A stretch of DNA of 64,000 nucleotides from assembly GCA_023055425.1 (NCBI GenBank), contig JALGPY010000004.1, forward strand, positions 64,875,718 to 64,939,717, read 5' to 3'. Within the stretch, counting starts at the first letter, position 1. Every line of letters starts with the position of its first letter. The notes below the pieces were generated by a model, which had not been told where the DNA came from, searched no databases, and was given only the letters and a program-made list of their open reading frames with translations. Below, in pieces: positions 26,101 to 36,090 of the stretch. This DNA is from Linanthus parryae. Lineage: Eukaryota > Streptophyta > Magnoliopsida > Ericales > Polemoniaceae. Position numbers and translations under genes: made by a program.

Positions 26101-27814
26101 GCTTACTTTGTCACGGTAATATGCAGGTCAATGCCAGTGCTCAGTTCTGCGGAGTCGCTGAAATGACTGGACCTGTAGATTTCGAAAAGAGTGTGGATTA
26201 TTGGCAGCAGGATAAGTGGAGTGGTCAGTTTCCTGTCAAGTGGCATATTATCAAAGATGTTCCGAACAGTCAGTTTCGTCACATCGTGCTCGAAAACAAT
26301 GAAAGCAAGCCAGTTACCAACAGTCGAGACACTCAGGAGGTAAGATTTTAGTTTGAATTCCTGTTATCTTTGGAGCTACGTTACCTGGAACTTGGATGGT
26401 TCCAGTTCTTTGAGTAGAAACGGGATGTGGAATGCAATGCCTTGTGGAATTTGGTGCGACATGAGTAGGCTTCTTCTGATTTTCGATAGAGGCTTAATAT
26501 ATTTCTCTGAATGTAATGCCATCATATGACCACTTTCTTATGAAATTTTCAAGTTAAAACCTAAGTCGCCTCAAGTGGGAGCAGGAGGGAAAGCATTGAA
26601 GCAGCTGACTTCCGAAAGGATTGGAATTGAGGATACCTTAAGAGTGGTGATTTATAATATCTACCAAGTATAAATATATTGCATTTTATGTGATTTAAAA
26701 CTCATTATATGTACATGAAGAGTGTATGTAGTGCAATGTAGAGACACTAGCTATAATCTAGAGACAGCAGCCCTAGTTGGCAGCTTATCTAGGAGTGCCT
26801 GCCAAAGAAAAATAAGTATCATTGGAGGAAGCTTCAGCTTCTAAAAATCCCTCCAAGGGAACCAGTGGTTTATTTTTGAAATTACCTCAAGGTCATTAGA
26901 AATCAGGGAGTTGTTAGCTGTTGAGATAGCAAATGGTCATACACAGAATCAACTGTATACTCCCTAGAACTAAAGAACTTTCAAATGATAGAATCATGTT
27001 GCTGGGTCATTGGAATTGGCAAAGAGGAATATCTTTTATAGAACCAATGAGGCAATTAATTCTAAACATGAGGACATGTTCCAGCCCCTTCTATTTTCTA
27101 GAAGGAGATCACTGAAACTTCTCTGTCAAAAGGAGCCAGTGGAGCTAGCTGGAACATCTGCTAACCAAGTATCTTCCCTGAGAGATATATGTCTATCATG
27201 CCCAATTAGCCACATCAAACCTTTCTTAAGCGAAGGCCTGACACTTGCAAACCCCCTCCACACCCAAGAAGAAGAAGGAGAGGACCTTTACAATATCTAG
27301 ATAAGAAATATGAAGCAAAAACAGAGTTTGGACATGACACCATTTTCCAAGCTTGTTTAAAAAAGGGACTGGTTGAAAAGAAAGGGATCCTTTATGGAAA
27401 GACCCCCAAGGTGTTTGGGAAAACACATCTGCTACCAAGAGATCCAATGCACAGTTCTCCTATTGACATCCCCCGACCAAAAAAAAAAAAAAAAATAGAC
27501 ATGGCAGAAGCAATTTTATTACAGAAGGTCTTGGGAAAATTGTAGATAGAGAATTGATAAACCAGGAGACTACTCACTGTAGCTTTTAGGAGAGTGAGTC
27601 TCCCTGCTTTAGATAACAGAAGACCCTTCCAACCAGCACATTTAGTGGAAACTCTTTCTAAAGTATTATGAAACAAAACAGGAGAACTTTTGCTAACCAC
27701 TGAAGGCAGACCCAAGTAAACACCATAGTCCTCACCATAGCCTACATGCAAATGGGAACAATTTGAGCTTTGAGGTGAAAGGAGCAGTTTTCACTACAAA
27801 CCACAGAAGACTAC

Positions 27815-27870
<56 letters not shown>

Positions 27871-28271
27871 GACCAGATTGCCTACGATAATCTGAGACAA
27901 TACCATGCAAAACTCTACCATTATAATCTTCTGCTTGGAAAAATAACATGGTATCATCTGCAAGCAGGCTTTCCTTAATCAGATTCCAATTATGATGGAA
28001 AAAAGAGGGTGTATCTCATCAGCCCATGAGCCTTTAGAGGACCCATGCTAAACACAGAGAGTTTTAACCTCATCAGCAGTAAAAGGCTCATTCAAGAAGA
28101 TAATGTCTAAATCAGACAGCCTTCTTTTGATTTCTGACAGAACAGGAAAATTTTGGTTGGGATGTCGAATGTGATCTTCCTGAAAAAATCTCATTGAAAT
28201 TGTTGAGAAACAAACGTCTTATATCTTTTTCTGCTGTTAAGAGCTCCCTGCAGAGTCTTTAATCCCCCCCC

Positions 28272-28320
<49 letters not shown>

Positions 28321-31300
28321 TTCTCCTTATCTTGGTGGAAGCATGGAAAAACTTTTTATTTGAGTCACCGCACTGAAGCCACTTACAATGAGCTCTTTGA
28401 ACCCAAAACAGCTCATTTAAATGCAACAACTCATCAACCTACTTCTTCTTAAGGTGTATAAATGAACAGCTTCTGGATTAGGTAGTTGAGATTGCGGAGC
28501 AGTCAAGTCCTGCCTAGCCAACTCAATCCGATTACTTAAAGACCCATTAAGCTTGTTCCAAAGACAGTTTTGACAAAAATATTTAATAGAACAATTGACA
28601 CTTAACTACCATGCAGTTTGTCAGTCCTGACACTTTAGTGCATGCAGTTCCAAAATTGACACTAAACTACCATGCAGTTTGACATTCCTGACACTTTGGT
28701 GCACACAGTTTCAATATTGACACTTAAATGCATGCATTATGTAATTTACCAACATCCCGCTCCAATTTGATGACTGCGTCACTTGCAAATCAACTAAAGG
28801 CGTCATCGAAATTGGAGCGTGTTGCCGATAATATGCATACTGCGTGCGCTTAAGTGTCAATTTTGAAACCGCGTGCACCAAAGTTTCAGAAATGTCAAAA
28901 ATGCGTGCACTTAAGTGTTAGTTTTGAAACTGCGTGCATCAAAGTGTCAGGAATGTCAGACTGCATGGTAGTTAAGTGTCAATTGTTCTATTTAAAGCCT
29001 AAATAAGGGGGAACCAATCAAAGTTAAGGACCAAATAAAACTAATTAACTCATGAGCAGCTTTGGACTTTGTCCACCAAGCCTCAAAGTGTTAATGCCGA
29101 GGAAAAAGACCTTCGAGGGGAACAATATAAGCACATAGGAGCATGGTCTGAAATGCAAATATCCAAGTTTCCAAAGAATGCTTGACTGAACAGTTGAAGC
29201 CAAGCTGGGGAAACCCCTGCACGGTCGATCCTCTCAAACATAGGGGAGGCAGAGAACCTGTTGTTGGACCAAGTTCCTAGGTTCTTGAGTTCAATTCTAA
29301 GTTACCTGGAACGCGGATCGTTCCGGTTCGTGGAACGGGAACGGGATCGCGGAACGCCATGCCCTATGGAATTCGGTACGCCATGGGTAGGCTTCTTTCG
29401 ATACCTCTATAGAAGTTTTACCATTTTCCACTAATCATCAAGTATAAAACTGCTCAATTTATACAATATTTAAAAGTCAATACTCTAAAAATAGATGTAA
29501 CCTAACATAACCAGAATTTAATTTTCCCTTTCTACATAGATACTTCAGGTGAAAGTAGTGAACAAAACTGGGATCGCCAAATTAAGCGATCTGGATCGCT
29601 GGTGTTCCACGTTTCGGAACGCGCGATCCAATTCGCAGTTCGCGGGGGTATGAGTGAATTGTGGTAACACTGGTTCAATTAACCCCCAATTATCAAGGTA
29701 ATCAAGTAGAGCACCCGCTCCGCAGTCCAAGAATGGATTTGGATCCGATTTATCATTCAGAAAAACAGTTTGATTAAAATCCCCAAATAGAAGCACATGA
29801 ACATTTGATTTAGGCAAAACATTATCAAACTCTCTCCAAACAGAAGATCTACTGTTCAAAGATGTACGACCAGATAAAAGACCAATGAACCAAGGGGATG
29901 TAGAGTAGAGGTAACCTCAGCAAAAATGAAATGCTGAGATGCCCCCCACCCACCCACACACACACACAAGGAAAAAAAAACCTTGAGAATTGACACCAAA
30001 ATGAGTTAATAACACCTAGCTTTTTTAGCTTCAAGTGGCAGAAATGGACTTGGTTAACTTTTCTGAACATAAAGAATATGCGATGGTCTCTTCTCAAAGT
30101 TACAGCTCACTCTGTCCCACATCGGGTGAGGACAAATTAAATAAGTGTTCGATCCTATTTATTGAGAAGACTCTGTTGTTGCCATCACAGTGGGGGCTCT
30201 GCTTTTTTGACCCAAAATAGTTCACTTAGGGCGCTGCTTCATTTAGGTAAGACGTGCCTAAAAGCCCGGGCTTTAATGGTTGGCCTGATAGTTGAACATT
30301 TAAAGGAAAGCGCACTAATATTATCAGTTTATAGAAGTATTGCTCCAAAAGTTCATGTTCACGCAGGTTTGCCACTCTTTATGGACTCGTGATCACCATT
30401 TGGAGCGGGTCGCCACTCTATATGGAGGCTTTAGGTGGCTTAATTTAAATCTTTGCAGGCTCTATATTTTAGCATATTGGACTGATTTGCTCGCAATAGA
30501 AAATTGAAGGTAAACATAGTGAAAGTTGGTCAGATTATGAAGTTAACCATGTATGTCAGAAACACCATTTTCTGGTGTGTGCAATAGTTTTGGTAACACA
30601 TGTGTGGTGTACCTTGGGTCAGGAATTGGAGTCGCGCCCCCCAAGTGACCTGTGTATCCATCTTTCTGTATGCTTCATTGTTTTAAGGTACTGGTGGATG
30701 ACCCGTGCCCTCAGGGCACTACCCACTCTCACCAATACGCGGACTCGAAATGTAGAAAATTCACTGGGGAGGTACGACAGTCTAAAAATAGGGACGACAC
30801 TCAACAAATATTTGATAAGCCCAATCTGATTAGAACTAGGACGATGAATTAGTTAAAGTAAACATAATAAGTCAAATCTAGCACATTTAACGGCCATTTT
30901 TCATCAAAACCGAGAATGACTGCAAATAAAACATAATAAGAAAATCTAGAAAATACCATTTGGCAGAGTACCAATTGTGGTTCATGAAAATTAATGAATA
31001 AACCTCACAAGATTCGGTAGATCAACTGCTGTTTTTTCATTAAAACCCACTGACGATCTTGTAAATAAAAACATAATAAGCCAAATCTTGTAAAAAATTT
31101 AGGAGAGTAGTGACTAATTGTCTTAAAAAACAATGGATAAACCTGGTATGAACCCAATGCTCCTACGGATGTTCATTCGATTATGTTCAAATACAAAGTT
31201 GGCAAAGTTCATACAATATCAACCCCCAAGTTCAAAATTATTGTCAATGATATCATACGGAAGAACGTCAATCAAGTTGTGATTTACAGAATGATTTGCT

Positions 31301-32602
31301 TTTGTTAAAAAGTCTATACCACAATTAAAGTTCAGAACCTATGCATAATTCAATACTTGTTCGCAACCACCAATGGCATCTCAATGACTACACCCAGCCT
31401 TCATCACATCGTATGAGTGATCGTATTGACTACACCCCGCCTTAATCAGCCATGTTTATGTACGATACCCTAAAACACTAAACAAAAGTAAATTAAATAT
31501 GACATTTAGAGTTCCAAGTTAATAATCGGCAAGCACCAATTATATGAGCGGAAGAACAAAGGCCACGCATGAATCTCGATAGCAATGCTCCATAAGGTAT
31601 CTTTTGGGCCGTTGTAGTGGATGAATTTAAACCCTTTCATGATTTCATCACTTCTCTTATCAACCAGACTCTCAATTCAGATTGCCCCCTTCGGTTGCCT
31701 CCAAGTTCTACTCATTCTCTTTTCATAATGCCTCATATTATTTTACTTGCCAATCTCACACAACGAACATTACCCCTTATGTACTCTGACATTAACTTCA
31801 AATAACATAATGTATTGACATGCCTTTGATTTTGGGAATCCAACCTGTTCTGAAAGCCCTAAAAGTTGAAGCATCTTTGAAGTACCACGTTTTCTTTGTT
31901 GTGAAAATACCCATTAAATGCTTAGGACAACTAACTTGTGTGTAAATGAAATCATATGCAAACATGTAATGTACCTCTTTTCCTCACCAAAGTGGTCCTA
32001 CGATTCTATTAATGCTCCGATAAGTAAATCGATTTAATTTTTATGATAAGCATTCCTTCTGGTTGATAGAGGAAAAGAACAGCTTATCCATGGGGTAGGA
32101 TATTGGTTCTGCTGCTCTTTCTTTTCTAGTCTCTTTCTGGTTATTCATCCCAATCTCGTAGTGGGTAGTGATTTCTCAATACCTTCCTTTAATTGGTAGC
32201 TGCTATGCCTAATTTGCCACAATGTAGGTTAAATTGGACCAAGGAATTGAAATGCTGAAGATCTTCAAGAACTATGAGAGTGATGTATCAATCTTGGATG
32301 ATTTTGAGTTCTATGAAGACCGGCAGAAAGCAATGCAAGAAAGGAAGGCCAGGCAACAATCTAGTTTGGTGGCTATCGGTACAGTTGAAGGAAACGAGGA
32401 TAGGAACTTTGTTGGTGTACCTAACAACTTCATCAAGCAGATGTCCAAGAGTTTTGCTGAGGTTGTCCGCGTGGACGACAGTGTCAAAGAAGTTTCAGCA
32501 GCCGAGAGAAGCGGCATTGAATCAGATTCCTCCTCCTCCTTGAATAACAGAGTGAAAGTCGAAGATGCCATTAATGTTGTCTCACCAGCTCAATCCAGCT
32601 AG
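11122..32602 (+). CDS. YTH-domain m6A reader, ECT (evolutionarily conserved C-terminal region) / YTHDF-like, 8 coding exons
   Basis: Coding exons: 11122-11173, 15337-15374, 15459-15630, 20241-20317, 20415-20927, 23968-24507, 26127-26339 and 32228-32602. All introns have GT..AG ends and the exons join in one frame to 1,980 nt (659 aa plus TAG). The ATG lies in a good context (CGCCATGGCT). Residues about 88-330 are low-complexity, rich in Y, P, G, Q and S, as in ECT proteins. The YTH domain is at about 408-550, beginning [10 protein letters not shown]. By alignment with YTHDF proteins the m6A-binding aromatic cage is W433 (YGIW), W490 and W495 (the two W of DYWQQDKW), all present. The motif [11 protein letters not shown] spans the last intron. 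The family binds N6-methyladenosine in cytoplasmic mRNA and affects its stability and plant organ growth. No frameshift or stop was seen, so it is probably functional. The paralogue number cannot be fixed from sequence alone. Confidence 0.93.
13597..13780 (+). mobile_element. tRNA-derived SINE, Au-like
   Basis: The polymerase III A-box-like TGGCCTAGTGG is at 13612-13622 and the B-box-like GGTCAAACCCC is at 13667-13677. The 3' part reads GAGGTGCAAACAAACTGGCC, close to the conserved tail of plant Au SINEs. It lies in the same sense as the gene. No clean target duplication found by eye. Not a functional tRNA: there is no cloverleaf. Confidence 0.65.
14362..14391. repeat. CT microsatellite
   Basis: About 30 bases of nearly pure CT repeat within intron 1. 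Confidence 0.8.
14780..15140. repeat. Degenerate tandem repeat, period about 102 bp
   Basis: The segment with CTATAAGTTTTATAAAGTTTG near 14968 recurs as CTATAACTTTTATAACGTTTG near 15071, both followed by TAAATATA and then CTCCC. Shorter, more diverged relatives (ATAAACTTTGTTGGT) precede them. AT-rich, intronic, no coding potential. Confidence 0.55.
15804..15976. mobile_element. Emigrant/pogo-type MITE
   Basis: A 173-bp element flanked by TA on both sides (15802-15803 and 15977-15978). Terminal inverted repeats start CAGTAAATCCTCCATAAAT on the left and, inverted, CAGTAAAGCCTCGATAAAT on the right. This matches the known Arabidopsis Emigrant (pogo/Lemi) ends CAGTAAAACCTC and their TA duplication. 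It is much shorter than full Emigrant. Inside are two tandem variants of a segment containing CGCCAAATGAA and CCGGTCCC. Confidence 0.75.
16270..17554. mobile_element. MULE-like non-autonomous element with long terminal inverted repeats
   Basis: The ends are about 80-bp imperfect inverted repeats. The left arm includes AAAAGACAC, TTTAGGCTTTAAGACAC and TTTGAAAAAGACAC; the right arm carries the complements. Possible 9-bp target duplications are TAGACCTTT (16261-16269) and TATATCTTT (17555-17563), 7 of 9 identical. Long arms plus 9-bp duplications fit Mutator-like elements. The middle (about 16600-17200) is less AT-rich and holds short open frames but no transposase, so it may be filler or captured host sequence. 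Confidence 0.65.
18225..18320. repeat. 48-bp tandem duplication
   Basis: Two nearly identical 48-bp units containing ACACAAATTACTATGAGCAG. They differ at about one base, so the duplication is recent or conserved. Confidence 0.85.
19799..19890. repeat. TTTA/TATA-rich microsatellite
   Basis: A run of TTTA units broken by TATATA, in intron 3. Confidence 0.8.
20928..23967 (+). other. YTH gene intron 5 (3.0 kb)
   Basis: Donor GTATAC, acceptor TTCTGCAG. No ORF of note. The part at about 22100-22740 is rich in GCCCAA/TTGGGC on both strands and ends with TTGCACCCCTA (22731-22741), which resembles a right hAT terminus. No matching left end was found, so a truncated hAT MITE is only a possibility. 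A T20 run is near 23650. Intron 4 upstream (20318-20414) is 97 bp. Confidence 0.6.
24508..26126 (+). other. YTH gene intron 6 (1.6 kb)
   Basis: Interrupts the YTH domain right after YLLFS. Donor GTAATT, acceptor ATATGCAG. AT-rich; nothing recognised inside. Confidence 0.7.
27818..27865. repeat. T48 homopolymer inside the LINE
   Basis: Uninterrupted T run (A48 on the LINE sense strand), located where the LINE reading frame has a lysine-rich patch. RT sequence continues on both sides, so it is an in-place expansion, not the LINE tail. Confidence 0.85.
28264..28319. repeat. C25 run followed by (AC)n
   Basis: About 25 C then about 15 AC units, within LINE-derived sequence. Confidence 0.9.
28587..28990. 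mobile_element. Foldback MITE inserted in the LINE
   Basis: The ends are perfect inverted repeats of at least 30 bases starting TAGAACAATTGACACTTAAC. Flanking TTTAA at 28582-28586 and 28991-28995 is a candidate 5-bp target duplication; TTA with slightly longer arms is the alternative. The interior repeats CACTT-AGTGCATGCA-like units in both orientations, so the whole 404 bp could fold into a hairpin. No ORF. Confidence 0.75.
29303..29640. mobile_element. Insertion in the LINE, member of a small repeat family
   Basis: GC-richer block beginning GTTACCTGGAACGCGGATCG and containing GGAACG/CGTTCC and GATCGC motifs. It separates two LINE endonuclease pieces. A diverged relative lies at about 26380-26475 in the same intron. 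Class unknown. Confidence 0.5.
30692..30719 (-). mobile_element. Helitron-like 3' terminus (third copy)
   Basis: GGTGGATGACCC followed by the hairpin GTGCCC-TCA-GGGCAC (30705-30719). It closely matches the left end at 9996 (GGGGATGACCC plus hairpin), but with CTGG instead of CTAG. Orientation as at 9996. Confidence 0.4.
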
Positions 32603-33240
32603 CTTGCTTGGAAGTGGGGTACTAAATGCAGAGAAATTTCTCCTGCAAGGTTTTCTCTGATGTAGTATATGTTTGGCATGCCTTGTTGTCTTTTAAGTTT
32701 ATATAGTTCAGGTTAGAGAGTGAGCAATTTTACCTCTTTAATGGAGGGCATAAGTGGTTCAATCGCATCGATTTGTTCAAATCGATGCTTTTGAATTTGG
32801 ATTCTTGTTGTTTCTATGTTTGAAGTTCTCTTAATCCAAAGAATAACCTGGAGACATGGTTTTACAGTGATAACAGTTGTCTATTAGGTTTTCTCTTGTA
32901 ATTTGGAGTTGGCTCAATTGTCCAGTCGCTTGATTTATCACCCTTTTTATATGAGGGCTGCTATGTTTCATCATTTTTCTTCGACCTTTAATTTTAATAT
33001 CTTTCTATAATGTTATCATCAATCGAAAACATGCACATAGGGTTGAAATTGAAGAGTGGAGAAAAATGGTGATGTTTAGCAGTTCCCCTTTGATATTTAT
33101 GTGAACTTTTTTTTTTAGTTGGTGCTAGAGTTGATGGAAAGGTGTAGCCGAAGTAAGGGCTCTGGTTAAGACTTTCAAGGTCGTGCTCACTGTCCTCTTC
33201 CAACGATTTGCGCATGCCAATACCTTTTGCAAGTCGTCGT
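32603..33240 (+). other. YTH gene 3' UTR and downstream flank
   Basis: Directly follows the TAG at 32600-32602. AT-rich with TTTTATAT and TTGTAAT stretches. A canonical AATAAA is not seen, and AATAAC near 32842 is a weak candidate poly(A) signal. The transcript end is not determinable by eye. Confidence 0.45.
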
Positions 33241-33246
33241 CCGTCC

Positions 33247-33248
<2 letters not shown>

Positions 33249-33278
<30 letters not shown>
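33249..33278. repeat. C30 homopolymer
   Basis: Thirty consecutive C residues preceded by CCGTCCGT. Confidence 0.9.
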
Positions 33279-33281
<3 letters not shown>

Positions 33282-33697
33282 TGTAATTCATGAGGGAATC
33301 CTCGCCGGAGCTAAAGAGATGAGAACCGCCATAAGTTTCCATTTACGTTGAACAACCTGCAGCACAATGAACCACCCTCTTAATCTTGAAACTAGTACGA
33401 AACCCGACATGTTATGGCAACTTTAGTGCGATAAAAAATTGAGCGGTATCAGAGCAAGGCCCTTGTCCAATTGTTGATGGGGTTGCTGGTGGTAGTGATT
33501 GTTTCTTTGTTTTCTAGGGAGGGATGATGGAACTGCAGCGCTTGCGTTTTGTTGGGAGAGGTTGCACACAAAAATGTTGCAATTGTAAACAAAAGCAACA
33601 AATTTGGCGTATCAAATGAAAATATTCATTTATTGATGTTGTGGATTATAATCCCTGATAATAATCGCTAAGAAGAAATCAATCATCCGACTCTTCA
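33279..33697. other. Intergenic; PBS-like relic
   Basis: GGTATCAGAGC at 33445-33455 matches the core of the initiator-tRNA-Met primer site of plant LTR elements. No LTR pair or pol was found nearby, so it is at most a relic. Nothing else was recognised. Confidence 0.3.
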
Positions 33698-34711
33698 CGA
33701 GTTTTTCACTAAACCGGTCATCTTTGGGCCGACATAAACGGATGAAACCCCCACTGAAGAAGAAATACCAATATAGACTCTTTCTGAAACCGACAGTACA
33801 ACCGTCGGTTCTTGGGGCCAAAACTGACAGTCACAATGTCGGTTCTTAAGTTTACACAGGTAAAATAAAACCGACATCGATACCATCGGTTCTTAAGAAA
33901 CGACAGTGGAGTTCTCGTTTGTTGGGGTCTGTAACCGACATATGCATTATCAGTTGTGTACTTGTGATTTTTCACACGAACTGTTCGTTGATTCACCTAT
34001 CCCATCGTCTTCTTTCTCTACCCTATGCCAACACTGACCCAAACTACCATCATCATCACCTCATCCTCCTCCACCGATCAGAACCTTCTCACGAAACCAG
34101 TGCACCCACAACCATCGCCGCAAGTTCCAATCAAGTTTTGATTCCGAGGGAGGGAATCGTCGAAACCGGCGATAGTAGTGGGGTTGGACATTAAGTCCTG
34201 GAGATTTCTCATCTTGATGGAGCTAGGGATTGAGAGCGAGCATTAGCGAAAGCCCTAATTCGAACTGCGAGTTTTCAGATTACTGAGACGAGAGAATCGA
34301 ATTTGTGTATGAAGGACTGACAATCTTTAACAGATTGTAAGCAGGCAACAACTTGCAACCATCGTTACCAATTTTCCGGCCAGATTCAATTGTCAAAGTT
34401 GGGGGAATTCAATCGCAATCAGACCCTCGTTTGAAATCAAAGGGAAAATGGCCAAGTGGATAACCGACAATATCACTATCGGTTTTCAAGGGCGAAATCG
34501 ATGTTACTAATATCGGTTTTCAAGAACCCATAGGTTTTGGGTTGGTCCATGGAAAAACAAAAAACCGACATTGGGTTTGTCAGTTCTTGCCCCAAGAAAC
34601 GATGTGACTACCGTCGGTTTGAAAAGGAGTCTAGAATTCGTATTTGTTCCCCCAATGGGGGTTTCCTTCGTTTTTGTCGGCCCCGACAGGGCCAGTTTTG
34701 TGAAAAACTCG
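33698..34711. mobile_element. DNA element with about 150-bp inverted arms and CACTA-like subterminal repeats
   Basis: The left arm starts CGAGTTTTTCACTAAACCGG and the right arm ends, inverted, CGAGTTTTTCACAAAACTGG. Similarity continues imperfectly for about 150 bp (shared GGAAACCCCCA/GATGAAACCCCCA, TAGACTC and AAACCGAC). Inside both arms, ACCGACA and TGTCGGTT motifs recur at short intervals, as in subterminal repeats of CACTA elements. CACTA occurs at 33706 but is not clearly terminal, and no target duplication is evident. No transposase, so non-autonomous. Confidence 0.6.
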
Positions 34712-34724
34712 ATTCTTCTCCTTG

Positions 34725-34990
34725 AACGTCGAACGAGGGCTTGAAAGCTTGATCTTCAATCAAACGGCAGGCGTTCTTTAATTACCGTGAAGAACACGTT
34801 AGAGGTGTTGAAGAACTCAGACTTCGAACGAGGGCTCTATGAGCTTTGTCTTTGATCGAATGACTAGGCGTCTTCGATGTCGACGAAGGACACGTTGGAA
34901 GTCTCGAAGAACATGAACGTCGAATGAGGACTTTAGTAACTTGATTTCGGAATTAAATAGACGAATATCTTGGAAGAACACGAAGCAAAT
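34725..34990. repeat. About 95-bp tandem repeat, 2.5-3 diverged units
   Basis: Units begin near 34726, 34826 and 34917. They share (C/T)GTCGAA(C/T)GAGG, a TTGATC or TTGATTTC segment, and GAAGAACACGTT or GAAGGACACGTT. The repeat lies directly beside the preceding DNA element and may belong to an older, larger element. Confidence 0.55.
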
Positions 34991-35440
34991 TGAATAACAC
35001 AAAGAACACCTAGAAGATCTTCGAGTGTCTTGAAGAACGCGGATAGAGATATTATAAGGACTTGAAGAATATGATGATTATCTTCGAAAACTTGATGAAG
35101 AGCTTTGTAAGGCTTGATGATAATCTTGATGATGGATGAACTCGTCGGGGCTTTAGCAGCTTGATCTTCAGAGCTATCTCCTTCTTGCACAATGTACTTG
35201 TGTGTTATGCTAAGGGTGACCCACCTTTATATCGGTGACGGGCTGACTTGGGCCTATCAAGGTCGTGTCCGATCCATCAACGGCCCAACCCTAATTGTCG
35301 GACTCAGCCCGCCCCGTTGATAAGTGACCCATTAACTTTGAGAATTAGACCGAATCATGCCCAATGGTTATGACCCAAGTGACCTGGACCCGTCCTGTTT
35401 GATTTAGTATACTTTTTTCCATTGTCTAGTTCATCTGCTC
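34991..35440. other. Intergenic, nothing recognised
   Basis: Non-coding sequence between the tandem repeats and the solo LTR. GGCCCAACCC- and GACCC-rich stretches near 35270-35400 suggest further decayed repeats. Confidence 0.4.
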
Positions 35441-36090
35441 TGTAACACCCCTAATTCCCGAGAGAGTTCTTAGTTCAATATCAAGACTTTGGGGGCGAAC
35501 TTGTAAATAGTTTGTCACGGCTTTGAAGTGGATATTTTGGAGTTTTGGTGATATTTGGACGTTGTTAGAAAGATTTTAAAGTACTAGAAATGTTCGGGGT
35601 GATTGTGCAATTCTCAGAAAATTAGTATTTTTTTGTAATTCTAGTTAGTACGCCACACTTTAGAAAACTACACTTTCACCCTCCCATGCATGCTTGCCAC
35701 TTGTTCAAGCCATTTTGACACCCCCTCCTTAGGTGGTAACATCTCCAACCTCCCTCTTCACCAGCACAATTTGGAAAAAAAAATCTCTCTCTCTCTCTCT
35801 CTCATCCATCCTCTTCTTCTTCCTCTTTCTTTCACCAAGAACAACCACCATCTCCACCTATGAAACCACCTCAAACCTTTGTCTTTCTCAAAGCTGCTAC
35901 TACCATAGGTATGCTTCTAAACAAGGACTAAAAGCCCTCAATTAAGTCAGAGAAACATCATACGAGGAGGGAGAAAATGCAATTTGAAGGTGAGGAACCC
36001 TAGCTTTTCCTCGGCCAAATTCTTCGTTCTTGATGTTATTCGAGCTAATTAAACCTTGTTTTCATGTACTTGGAGTGATTGCGCACCTGG

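Larger units (their letters stand above)
26900..29990 (-). pseudogene. Degenerate L1-type LINE ORF2 (endonuclease and reverse transcriptase)
   Basis: Read on the - strand, an endonuclease piece at about 29860-29545 shows LLFGDFNQ. Further pieces at 29250-29100 resemble '[17 protein letters not shown]'. A linker near 28400-28300 reads '[18 protein letters not shown]', and an RT box near 27960 reads LADDTMLF (ADD). A late RT/thumb part at 27751-27400 reads YLGLPSVV and [15 protein letters not shown]. Many stops and shifts are present. It is interrupted by an insertion at 29303-29640, a foldback MITE at 28587-28990 and long homopolymer expansions. Orientation is antisense to the host gene. Confidence 0.85.
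26340..32227 (+). other. YTH gene intron 7 (5.9 kb), transposon-filled
   Basis: Donor GAG|GTAAGA, acceptor AATGTAG. It splits the YTH domain after NSRDTQE. It holds an antisense LINE (26900-29990) with insertions and a Helitron-like end (30692-30719). From 30720 to 32227 I see only AT-rich non-coding sequence. The motif TGTCCCACATCGG at about 30113-30126 resembles motifs in plant TRIM LTRs, but no paired repeat was found. Confidence 0.7.

Noticed and set aside
30105..30220. TRIM LTR suggested by TGTCCCACATCGG
   Set aside because: No second copy, primer site or duplication found nearby.
35441..35640. Cassandra-type TRIM LTR because of TGTAACACCCC
   Set aside because: No 5S rRNA-like A-box/IE/C-box promoter inside. 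The duplication TGCTC at 46369 instead defines a 3.8-kb solo LTR.
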